Of a DNA stretch of 64,000 nt, positions 1-7,387 are shown piece after piece (position 1 is the first letter of the stretch; every line of letters starts with the position of its first letter). This DNA comes from Bacteroidales bacterium (lineage in GTDB: Bacteria; Bacteroidota; Bacteroidia; Bacteroidales; F082). A model generated the notes under the pieces. The model had not been told where the DNA came from. It was given only the letters and a program-made list of their open reading frames with translations, and ran no database searches. Both the position numbers and the translations under genes were made by a program. The stretch covers positions 1-64,000 of the forward strand of contig JAFUAA010000042.1 of assembly GCA_017460915.1 (NCBI GenBank), in the 5' to 3' direction.

Positions 1-140
1 CAGCGGATTACATCAGGCATGTGCAGTTTAAACTCAACAGAAGGCCTAGAGAAAAACTCGGCTTCGACTCCCCTAAAAACAGCTTCTTTGCTCTCTGCTC
101 ATGACTTTTGCCTATTTTTGCACTTGCTATTTGAACCTGC
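1..140 (+). mobile_element. 3' end of an IS30-family insertion sequence (partial)
   Basis: The frame open from base 3 to the TGA at 102-104 ends with residues FKLNRRPREKLGFDSP. This matches the conserved C-terminus of IS30-family DDE transposases (the LN.RPR..LG..TP signature). The rest of the transposase lies left of the window. The AT-rich tail after the stop (to about 140) probably holds the terminal inverted repeat, but without the other end the exact element border cannot be fixed. The family call rests on one motif. Confidence 0.7.
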
Positions 141-181
141 GTTGTAACGAAGTAATTTGCTTAACTTCGAACTAATAAATC

Positions 182-218
182 CGGGCGGAAACTGCGTTAT
201 TTTGCAAGTTCCCGCCCG
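182..218. repeat. Inverted repeat with TTATTTTGC in its loop
   Basis: A 12-bp stem (CGGGCGGAAACT at 182-193 against AGTTCCCGCCCG at 207-218, one mismatch) encloses a TTATTTTGC box at 197-205. It resembles the inverted repeat at 292-324: both are preceded by TAATAAATC and both have GCGGAAA / TTTCCGC-type arms. It could be an operator, or a hairpin in the leader of the ATPase gene downstream. Confidence 0.5.
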
Positions 219-291
219 AGATTATTCCGTAGAATGAAGCTAAATAGTCCATAAAATGATACCCTAAATCCGATTGTTTCGTTAATAAATC

Positions 292-324
292 AGCGGAAAC
301 AGTATAATTTTGCCACTTTCCGCT
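292..324 (+). promoter_or_regulatory. Inverted repeat embracing a TAATTTTGC promoter box
   Basis: The arms AGCGGAAA (292-299) and TTTCCGCT (317-324) flank TAATTTTGC (305-313), which fits the Bacteroidota -7 consensus TAnnTTTGC. It is the second, diverged copy of the module at 182-218. Its position before the ATPase gene suggests control of that gene. No regulator gene is adjacent. Confidence 0.5.
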
Positions 325-345
325 TGTTTTTTCACGAAATATTAC

Positions 346-354
346 TATCTTTGT
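346..354 (+). promoter_or_regulatory. Promoter -7 box TATCTTTGT for the DUF234 ATPase
   Basis: TATCTTTGT lies 24 bases before the ATG at 379. A TTG at 325-327, about 19 bp upstream, could serve as the -33 element. Spacing and sequence fit Bacteroidota promoters. Confidence 0.5.
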
Positions 355-452
355 GGCGTCATTTAAAATAATAATGTTATGCTCATAGGTCGAGATAAAG
401 AAAAACAGATACTACAAACACTCTCAACGAAGAGTACTCTCAGTTTATTGCA

Positions 453-1799
453 GTGTATGGAAGACGTCGTGTTGGTAAGACTTTTCTTATCAGAGAAACC
501 TTTGAGAGCCGATTCGACTTCCAATTTACTGGTGCTGCAAACTTGACTGCAAGAAAACAGTTGGTACGTTTCCGTCGTGCCCTCAAAGAACATGGGCAGA
601 AAGATACTCCAGAACTAACCAACTGGGGCGATGCTTTCAGTGAACTAAAACGATTCATTTCGAATCTGCCTGAAGGCAAAAAGGTTATTTTCCTTGACGA
701 ATTGCCGTGGATGGATGCTCCACGCTCTGGATTTCTTTCAGAATTGGAATCGTTTTGGAATGGATGGGCATCGGCACGAAAAGATATTGTTTTTGTGGTT
801 TGTGGTAGTAGCACCTCATGGATGGTTAAGAAAATCATCAAGAATAAGGGCGGTCTGTACAATCGTTTGAACCATCGTATATCACTTAGTCCTTTCCCTC
901 TGGGATTATGCGAGAAGTTAGCTCATTCAAGAGGTCTTGTGTTGAACCGCAAGCAGATGCTGGAAGCCTATATGATATTTGGTGGTGTGCCTTATTATTG
1001 GAGCTTGTTGCAAAAAGGAACGAGCATAACTGCCGAGATTGATAGACTGATTTTTTCGCCTAACGGAGAGCTGCATGATGAGTTTGAGATGCTATATGCT
1101 TCTTTGTCCAAAAAGCCAGAACCATATGTTCGCGTTATTGAGTTATTGGCCAAGAAAAAGATGGGCATGACACGGCAAGAGTTGTTGACAGCAGGAAAAT
1201 TTGAAGACAATGGAGCATTTTCGGACATTCTAAAAGATTTGGAGTGGTGTGGTTTTATTCGTAGTTACACCATGATGGGGTATCGAACCAAATCGGATAT
1301 CTTCCAACTGATTGACCATTACACTCTGTTCTACTATGAATACATTGACGGAGTACGTCAGGGCTCAAACTATTGGCGATCAATGTTGGGAACACCAAAA
1401 TATAATACTTGGTGCGGCTTGGCATTTGAGCGTACCTGCCTATGGCATGTTGACCAGATTAAGAAGAAGCTTGGTATTAGCGGAATACTGACAAATGAAT
1501 ATGCATGGCGTTGCCTGCCAGATGAAAGCGTCGGTAGACCAGGAGTTCAGATAGACCTACTTATAGACCGTAGCGATGGAATAATTGATATATGCGAAAT
1601 GAAATACTCGAAGGATCCATACACCATCACTTCTGATTATTCAGAAGAACTTGCCCGCAAACGAAATGTGTTTCAGGTTGTAACTGGCACAAAGAAAGCC
1701 ATTCATTCCATTATGGTCACCACTGATGGGCTAACTCGGAATGAATATTGGGGTGACGTTCAATCTGAAATACAACTGGACGATTTGTACGAACTATAA
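453..1799 (+). CDS. AAA ATPase with C-terminal DUF234 nuclease-like domain; N-terminus frameshifted
   Basis: The P-loop GRRRVGKT follows the GTG at 453 directly. Walker B is KVIFLDELPWMD. The C-terminal part has QIDLLIDR...CEMKYSK, a PD-(D/E)xK-like pattern typical of the DUF234 domain. Family members usually have about 25 residues before the P-loop. These are present here but split over two frames: MLIGRDKEKQILQTL from the ATG at 379, then NEEYSQFIAVYGRRRVGKT in the frame of the main gene. An indel near 423-430 would rejoin them, so the GTG start is probably not the original one. The gene lies 17 bp upstream of the AAA_13 gene and may be cotranscribed with it. The cellular role of the family is not established. 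A diverged remnant of the same family lies at 6296-7244. Confidence 0.75.
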   Translation: MYGRRRVGKTFLIRETFESRFDFQFTGAANLTARKQLVRFRRALKEHGQKDTPELTNWGDAFSELKRFISNLPEGKKVIFLDELPWMDAPRSGFLSELESFWNGWASARKDIVFVVCGSSTSWMVKKIIKNKGGLYNRLNHRISLSPFPLGLCEKLAHSRGLVLNRKQMLEAYMIFGGVPYYWSLLQKGTSITAEIDRLIFSPNGELHDEFEMLYASLSKKPEPYVRVIELLAKKKMGMTRQELLTAGKFEDNGAFSDILKDLEWCGFIRSYTMMGYRTKSDIFQLIDHYTLFYYEYIDGVRQGSNYWRSMLGTPKYNTWCGLAFERTCLWHVDQIKKKLGISGILTNEYAWRCLPDESVGRPGVQIDLLIDRSDGIIDICEMKYSKDPYTITSDYSEELARKRNVFQVVTGTKKAIHSIMVTTDGLTRNEYWGDVQSEIQLDDLYEL

Positions 1800-1816
1800 A
1801 AAACGAGAGATTTGCT

Positions 1817-3817
1817 ATGTTCGAGAATTTTAAAAAGATACAGATTGAAGGTGGCTATTTTGAACCATCCTCAGGGCTTGACTTATTTGACTCAAATCAG
1901 TGTTTGAGTATTATATATGGACGAAACGGTAGTGGAAAAACCTCCATTGCTAAAGCCATACGACAATTGGTTGGTAAGGACTCTAAGCCACAAGAGAGGG
2001 AAGTGGCTGTACCTTATATTGTCACTTCTGATGCTGTCATTCCAGAAGAAAAGAAGCCTTCTGTATTCATTTTCGACGAAGAGTTTGTACAAGAGAATGT
2101 AAGAACAAAAGGCAATGGGTTAGAAACCATTGTGATGATGGGTGAACAGGTGGATTTGGATACACAAATCACAACAAAAAAAGCAGAAGGGACGGTCGTT
2201 GATAGTAAGGTTGTAGAGCAAACTGCCCTGAAAGAAAAATACGAAAATGCAAATGATACTTCTTCGCCACTGTATTTCTTTAACAAGATCAGAGATGAAC
2301 TGCGTAAAGATGGCGGTTGGGCAGATACTGACAGAGATATTAAGGGTAACACAGTGAAAAGCCGTGTTACAGAGGATTTTGTAAAGACTTTGGCTGATAA
2401 AGAAGAGCCGATAGAAACAGAAGATGTTTTGCGACAAAGGCTAAATGATGATTTCAGTCTATATACTCAAACCAATGAAGCTCAGGAAATTGTGTGGGAA
2501 CCAATACCATTAGAATTGCCTGCGGATTTGAGTACTGCAAATGCACTGCTGGAGAAAAGGGTTGAGAAACCTGAATTGAGTGACCGAGAACGAAGACTTC
2601 TGAATTTTCTTCAGGGACATACAGGTCACTATTCTACAGATGCTACAAGGCAATTGACAGAAGAAAAGTGGCCTTTCTGTCCTTTATGTCTCAGGGAGGC
2701 TGGAGAACAGGATTATGTGAACATTGGTGACACATTGAAACAATTACTAAACAAGGAGTCCGAATTATATAACAAAGAGTTAGATACAGCTATAGGGTGG
2801 TTCCCAGATATGGCAACGACTTTGCCTGTATTCCCTAATAATTTAAATTCAAAGGAAATTAAAGATGTTCAACTTGCAATAGAGCAGTTGAATAAAGATG
2901 TAGCTACAATAAGGAATAAAATCAATGTCAGGAAAAAGGACATTTATGGAACGATGGAGGTCCCATTTAATGTAGCAGAGATGAATAGTTATGTTGCACA
3001 TGTGGCAAATTACAAGAACGCAATAGAAACCCTTAAAACGTGTGTCGCAACTTTTAATCGTTCAGTCAATGAACGAAAGAAACTTAAGGAAAAAGTGTTC
3101 CAAGAGAATGAACTACTTGCAAGGAAGCGTTTAAATACGTTGCTGAATGGGTACAATAGTGCAAGCAAAGCCTATGAAAATTGTACGAAGACCCTATTGG
3201 GACTGAACGAAGAAAAAAAGAAAATTGAAGGTGAGATAAAAGACTTGAAAGCTCAGATTGAAAGGACTGACATTGCGTTGAACTACATCAATGAGCAATT
3301 ACAATACGTGTTCTATAGCGACAAGAAGGCAAAACTAGTTGCAGGAGATGGTTGCTACAAACTGAAGATACGCGGAAGAGATGTACCACCTAAGAAAATT
3401 AGTGTTGGCGAGAGAAACGTACTTGGATTATGTTACTTTTTCGCAAAACTGTTCAGCAACAAGAAAAAAGAGGACAGATACAAGGAAGAAGTACTACTAA
3501 TAATAGACGATCCTATATCAAGTTTTGACTATGGAAATAGGCTGGGTGTAATGTCTCTGCTTCGTTATCAGTTTAATAATATCAAAAATGGCAACTCAAA
3601 TAGTAGGATTTTGGTCATGACTCACGACCTGCGTTCTGCTTTTGACTTGGCAAAAGTTCGTTCTGAACTAAAAGGCGGTAAAGGAAATTCTTCTGATAGA
3701 AAGTTCTTGGAACTTGTAAATAAGCAACTAAAGCCACGTCAAGGTAATAACGAGTATAAAAAGCTATTGGAGTCGGTATATGACTATGCAAAGAATCCAA
3801 TAGATGACGAAGACTAG
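1817..3817 (+). CDS. RloC/PrrC-like AAA_13 ATPase, ended by an in-frame TAG
   Basis: This is an SMC/Rad50-like ATPase of 666 residues. Visible parts: Walker A YGRNGSGKTS near residue 37; long helical, charged segments; a CPLC motif near residue 292 that could be a zinc hook as in RloC; the signature ISVGERN; Walker B VLLIIDDPISSFD; and the H-loop VMTHD. The AAA_13 family includes the anticodon nucleases PrrC and RloC, which act in phage defence. The TAG at 3815-3817 interrupts the frame, and family-like sequence continues in the same frame from 3818 to 4213. The full protein would be about 798 residues. As it stands, the ATPase core is made without its C-terminal domain unless the stop is read through or is a sequencing error. 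Confidence 0.8.
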   Translation: MFENFKKIQIEGGYFEPSSGLDLFDSNQCLSIIYGRNGSGKTSIAKAIRQLVGKDSKPQEREVAVPYIVTSDAVIPEEKKPSVFIFDEEFVQENVRTKGNGLETIVMMGEQVDLDTQITTKKAEGTVVDSKVVEQTALKEKYENANDTSSPLYFFNKIRDELRKDGGWADTDRDIKGNTVKSRVTEDFVKTLADKEEPIETEDVLRQRLNDDFSLYTQTNEAQEIVWEPIPLELPADLSTANALLEKRVEKPELSDRERRLLNFLQGHTGHYSTDATRQLTEEKWPFCPLCLREAGEQDYVNIGDTLKQLLNKESELYNKELDTAIGWFPDMATTLPVFPNNLNSKEIKDVQLAIEQLNKDVATIRNKINVRKKDIYGTMEVPFNVAEMNSYVAHVANYKNAIETLKTCVATFNRSVNERKKLKEKVFQENELLARKRLNTLLNGYNSASKAYENCTKTLLGLNEEKKKIEGEIKDLKAQIERTDIALNYINEQLQYVFYSDKKAKLVAGDGCYKLKIRGRDVPPKKISVGERNVLGLCYFFAKLFSNKKKEDRYKEEVLLIIDDPISSFDYGNRLGVMSLLRYQFNNIKNGNSNSRILVMTHDLRSAFDLAKVRSELKGGKGNSSDRKFLELVNKQLKPRQGNNEYKKLLESVYDYAKNPIDDED

Positions 3818-3820
3818 TAT

Positions 3821-4213
3821 GTGGAATCAAGCATCGGGAACACTATGAGAAGGCTAATCGAGGCTTTTTCAAGTTTTTGCTATAATACGAGTTTTGAAGA
3901 AATGATGTGTCGTGAGGGTGTGCTTAATGCTATTTCGGAAGAGAAGCGAAAATACTATGAGAACTTTATGTGTAGATTGGCATTAAATGGAGAAAGCCAT
4001 ATGGAGGAACGAGTGTACGCATTAAATACTATTACTCCTTATTTCACAAAGCAAGAAAAGGTACAGACAGCAAAAAGTCTCTTGCTTTTTTTAAACTACA
4101 TAAACAAAGAGCATCTATCTTGTTATTTGGGCAAAAACAAAGAGGGAGATGAAGACAGAATGGCAGAAATAGAAAAATGGAAGTTAGAAGAAGCGAATTG
4201 GATAAATATATAA
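3821..4213 (+). pseudogene. C-terminal part of the AAA_13 ATPase, separated by a TAG stop
   Basis: This stretch is in the same frame as the gene at 1817 and begins two codons after its TAG. A GTG at 3821 could restart translation. It holds NTMRRLIEAFSSF and, about 50 residues later, LALNGESHMEE. PrrC/RloC nucleases have a catalytic Arg-x3-Glu...His triad. The RRLIE and GESH pieces fit that order, so this part may be the tRNA-nuclease end. The assignment is from memory of the family pattern and is not proven. The likeliest reading is a nonsense mutation in a formerly intact gene. Confidence 0.6.
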
Positions 4214-4636
4214 CATTTATAACCGCATCTATACCCTTATTGGTAAATATGCGGTAGCAAGTTGTACCGGGTTGAAGTTGTTGCCCAATGGCTCATTCAT
4301 TCTCTTATATCATAGCAAAGAGATTGGCTGATTGGGAGTTTGCAAATCTAACATTTAGACGTAATCTCATAATTAAAAGGCATAGTCATCATCTCTGAAC
4401 TCTAAGGTAAAACTGCGACATTCTATCGCAGTTTTACCTCATAATAACAGAAACGTTCATAGATATTAACTGCTCAAAAACTGCACATTTTTATGCTTTT
4501 TTGTGGTTTCGTAAAGTTAAAAGTGTTAAATCTTCGACTTTTTTATCGTTCGTAGAATCTACGACTTCACTTTTCTACCGTTTAATAACGAAGGTGTTGA
4601 TATGTAATTAGTTATAGATACGGCGGCTGTTCGTCG
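4214..4636. other. AT-rich intergenic region, no gene recognised
   Basis: There is no convincing coding frame. It contains the hairpin at 4405-4439. The last 35 bases before the truncated surface-protein frame include its stop-bounded upstream codons. On the minus strand, about 4240-4310, a short frame reads EPLGNNFNPVQLATAYLP, which I do not recognise and which may be debris. Confidence 0.4.
4405..4439 (+). terminator. Perfect 14-bp hairpin
   Basis: AGGTAAAACTGCGA (4405-4418) pairs perfectly with 4426-4439 around a 7-base loop. It lies about 190 bases downstream of the AAA_13 remnant. No strong T-run follows, so it may be a weak terminator or a structured remnant. Confidence 0.45.
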
Positions 4637-6127
4637 TTGCAGCACATTGTCATACCGAGATTTGTGCGGTATATCAAAGATGCGGCTTTCTCCAAGTCGG
4701 GATTGGCTTCGGTGGAGTTCGAAGGCGATATGGTGGAATACATTCAAGCGGCATTCGGTTCGTGCGAGAACTTGACCTCTATAATGTTGCCCAACTCGAT
4801 ACAACGACTCAGTGGTGGTGTGTTCGCCAAATGCAGCCATTTGGAGAACGTGATAATTGGGAGTGACATTCAATCCATTGGAGGCTATGCCTTTAATGAG
4901 TGCGAGGCTTTGCAGACGGTCACATTTATGACCTCCGTTCCTCCAACAGAAGGCGGAAATTCATTTAGTAATTGCAACGATTCTCTCCGTTTGATTGTGC
5001 CTTGCGGCGCACGTGAGGCCTATGAGGGGTTTTATGAATACGTCAACTATGTCGAAGAAGACTGTAACCGATACAATATCAGCGTTGTGGGAAACAATGG
5101 CGACAACCAAGTCATGACTATGGTATCTTCGGCCATGATGGGTGAGGAGGTCGCTTGCTCCGTCTCGATTGAGCCTGATTATATCCTCAACGAGATTAGG
5201 TTGTACAAGGCCGATGATGAGACCATCAACATTCCCGTGACGGACCTCAAGTTTGTGATGCCCGATTTTGATGTTGTGATTAAGGCCGAGTTTGTGCATT
5301 TGCCTATGGGCGAAGGCAATCTTGAATGGTACTACGAAATCGAGAACGAGAACGTCAGCGTCACTTACCAGCATTTGGAGTACGCCGCCGACACCACCAT
5401 CAACCATAAGGAGGTGGTCGTCATCATCCGCACGAATACCTTATATGATAAAGGCGAGCACAGCGAGGTGACGCGCGAATACATTTATGAGGAGGACAAT
5501 GTGGTTTATTGGTGGAACAAGACCTTGCAGGAATTCACCGTGCTTTATGACCTTGGTGCCCGGCAAGGCGACAATTGGGTCATCAAGGTGGGACCGGCAA
5601 GCCTCACCATGCACGTTGACGCAGTGGAGCAATATGAATACGAAGGCCGAGTGTTCAAGATGATGCAAGTGAGCGACATGGACGACCTCTTCAGTGGCAC
5701 CATCGTGTGCGGTAGCGGCCATCTCACCAGTTTCTTCCCCGAAAGGTTGATGCAGAAGGGTAGAGGCTACTGCGTGGATGGCATCCGTTGTTATTGGCGC
5801 GAGGGCGAATTGGTCTTCAAAAACGGCGACAAGGACTGCGACGAGGTGTATCAGGAATACCATAACGGCATTGAAGAAGACGGCCCTTTGACGGGCTCAG
5901 CGACCTTGAACGTCTATCCTAATCCGATCAGCGGCGTCCTGTTTGTAGAGACGCAAAATTTTGCGTCTCTACCGACGGAAACCTACCGCATCACCAACCT
6001 GATGGGCCAAACCCTAATGTCGGGCAATGCCACCTCTGAAAATCAGCAGATTGATGTCTCCAACCTGCCCATCGGAATGTATTTCATCACCATTGGTGGT
6101 GCGACGCGGAAATTCGTGGCGGAATAA
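4637..6127 (+). pseudogene. 5'-truncated BspA-like LRR surface protein with T9SS sorting domain
   Basis: The frame starts inside a BspA-type (LRR_5) leucine-rich repeat: codons just upstream of 4637 read YGGCSSLQHIVIP, bounded by a TGA at 4598. Two to three LRR units follow (CENLTSIMLPNSIQRL, CSHLENVIIG, CEALQTVTF). Next come a beta-repeat domain ending MPDFDVVIKAEF, a middle region without clear homology, and a C-terminal T9SS type A domain (LNVYPNPISG...LPIGMYFITI). Such proteins are normally exported by Sec and then by T9SS. Here the signal peptide and N-terminal repeats are missing, so the gene is probably dead. A perfect palindrome (5945-5972) lies in frame just inside the sorting domain. 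Confidence 0.7.
5945..5972. repeat. GTAGAGACG palindrome, perfect 28 bp, inside a coding frame
   Basis: GTAGAGACGCAAAA is followed directly by its reverse complement. It adds residues VETQNFASLP to the T9SS sorting domain. The same family occurs at 14326, 26972, 31293 and 60862, with GTAGGGAC variants at 6132 and 19005. Confidence 0.8.
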
Positions 6128-6131
6128 CTCT

Positions 6132-6158
6132 GTAGGGACACACCGTGTGTGTCCGCCC
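6132..6158. repeat. GTAGGGACACAC palindrome
   Basis: GTAGGGACACAC-CG-TGTGTGTCC lies just after the stop of the truncated surface-protein gene. It is a variant of the GTAGAGACG/GTAGGGACG dispersed palindrome family. Confidence 0.65.
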
Positions 6159-6239
6159 ATACAACCGGCGGACGCATTCGATGCCTCCCTACAACGGCTG
6201 CCGTGGTACGACAGCCCTACAATCTGAAACAAAAAACTA

Positions 6240-6264
6240 GGGCTGACACAAACCGCGCCAGCCC
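6240..6264 (-). terminator. Hairpin terminator for the minus-strand ATPase remnant
   Basis: GGGCTGAC (6240-6247) pairs with GCCAGCCC (6257-6264), one mismatch. On the minus strand it is followed by a TAGTTTTTTG tract. It is nearly the same hairpin as the one at 7331-7355. Confidence 0.6.
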
Positions 6265-6295
6265 TTTGTCGTAGTTGGGTTTCTGTAGAGAAAAA

Positions 6296-7244
6296 TCAGG
6301 GTTTGAACAAGTCGTCGACCGTCACTTCATTCTGAATTTCAAAGGAATTGGCATTGTGGATCAGCCCCACGGAAGTAACCAACGTGATGTGGACTGCTTT
6401 TGTGGTTTTCGTTTCGGCCTTGAACAAAGCGCGTTGTTGCTGAAGGGTCTCGTTGTAGTCATCGTCGATGGAAAAGGCCGTCTTCGAGTACTTCATTTCG
6501 CAAAGGTTAATGACGTCGTCGTTTCGGTCAATCAGCAAGTCGATTTGCGCGCCAGGATGTTTGTTGGTCTTTTCCACCCGCCAAGCGTATTCGCTGCTGA
6601 TGACACTGCTAATGCCTAACTTTTCCTTGATTTGTCGTGCGTGCAAAAGGCATACGCGCTCAAAGGCCAAGCCCGTCCAAGTGGAAAATAACGGAGTATC
6701 GTGGCTTTTGGTCCAAAAATGTTCGTCGTTAATCAGGTTGTCCTCGATGAATTTGAAATAGAAAAGGGTGTAATTGTCAATCAGTTGGAAGATGGCATTT
6801 TTGCTTTTCATGCCGATGCTATGGTATTTGCATATGAATCCGCAACTTTCCAGGTCTTTCAGTATGGAGGTCAGTTTTCCGTTGCTTCCTTTTTTCCACA
6901 AATCCACCAGCTCGTTGCGGGTCATGACGATTTTCTTTTTCCCCAACAGGTTGATGATGCCGATATAAGGCTCAGGATGGTTGAAAAGCGAAGCGTACAA
7001 TTGGGAGAACTCGTTGCGGAGTTCGCCATCGCGGGCAAAAAACAGCCTGTCGATGTTTTGCGCCAACGATTTCCCACGCTTCAGTTTCGACCAATAGTAG
7101 GGGGATGCCGCCCATAATCATGTAGCATTCCATGATTTGTTTCCTATTCATCTCCAAATGAAGATGTTGGGCATATTGTTCGCACTCATATAGGGTGAAA
7201 GGCTGTAATTGGATGCGATAGGTCAGGCGGTTATGGAGTTCACC
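6296..7244 (-). pseudogene. Remnant of a second DUF234-type AAA ATPase
   Basis: Reading leftwards from about 7244, the frame gives NRLTYRIQLQPFTLYECE, then EMNRKQIMECYMIMGGIP. A frameshift near 7095 follows, and the frame continues from about 7066 as AQNIDRLFFARDGELRNEF through to QIDLLIDR...CEMKYSK and VTVDDLF. It aligns along its length with the C-terminal two thirds of the protein at 453-1799. The P-loop and Walker B part (about 150 residues) is absent, so this is a truncated and frameshifted relic. The 6296-7066 part could still be translated, but without the ATPase domain. Confidence 0.75.
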
Positions 7245-7330
7245 ATGCTAAATTTCCTACAGAAACGTGCGAAATCTCATCTTTTTTCAAAGATTTGGCT
7301 GATTTCTGTAGGATTTTTCAAAAACGAAAA

Positions 7331-7355
7331 GGGCTGACGCAAACCGCGTCAGCCC
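7331..7355 (-). terminator. Rho-independent terminator of the multidomain oxidoreductase
   Basis: GGGCTGACGC (7331-7340) and GCGTCAGCCC (7346-7355) form a perfect 10-bp stem with a 5-base loop. On the minus strand it is followed by TTTTCGTTTTT. It lies about 30 bases past the stop at 7388. Confidence 0.85.
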
Positions 7356-7387
7356 TAACTGTAAACTGCAAACTGTCAACTGACAAC

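Noticed and set aside
3815-3817. TAG as a recoded sense codon (pyrrolysine or code change)
   Set aside because: TAG ends several normal genes here (19006, 29427, 32419), and no Pyl genes are seen; a nonsense mutation is simpler.
453-4213. Named two-gene defence system (Septu, Gabija or similar)
   Set aside because: No HNH or UvrD-like partner is present; the neighbour is a DUF234 ATPase. Only the RloC/PrrC likeness is supported.
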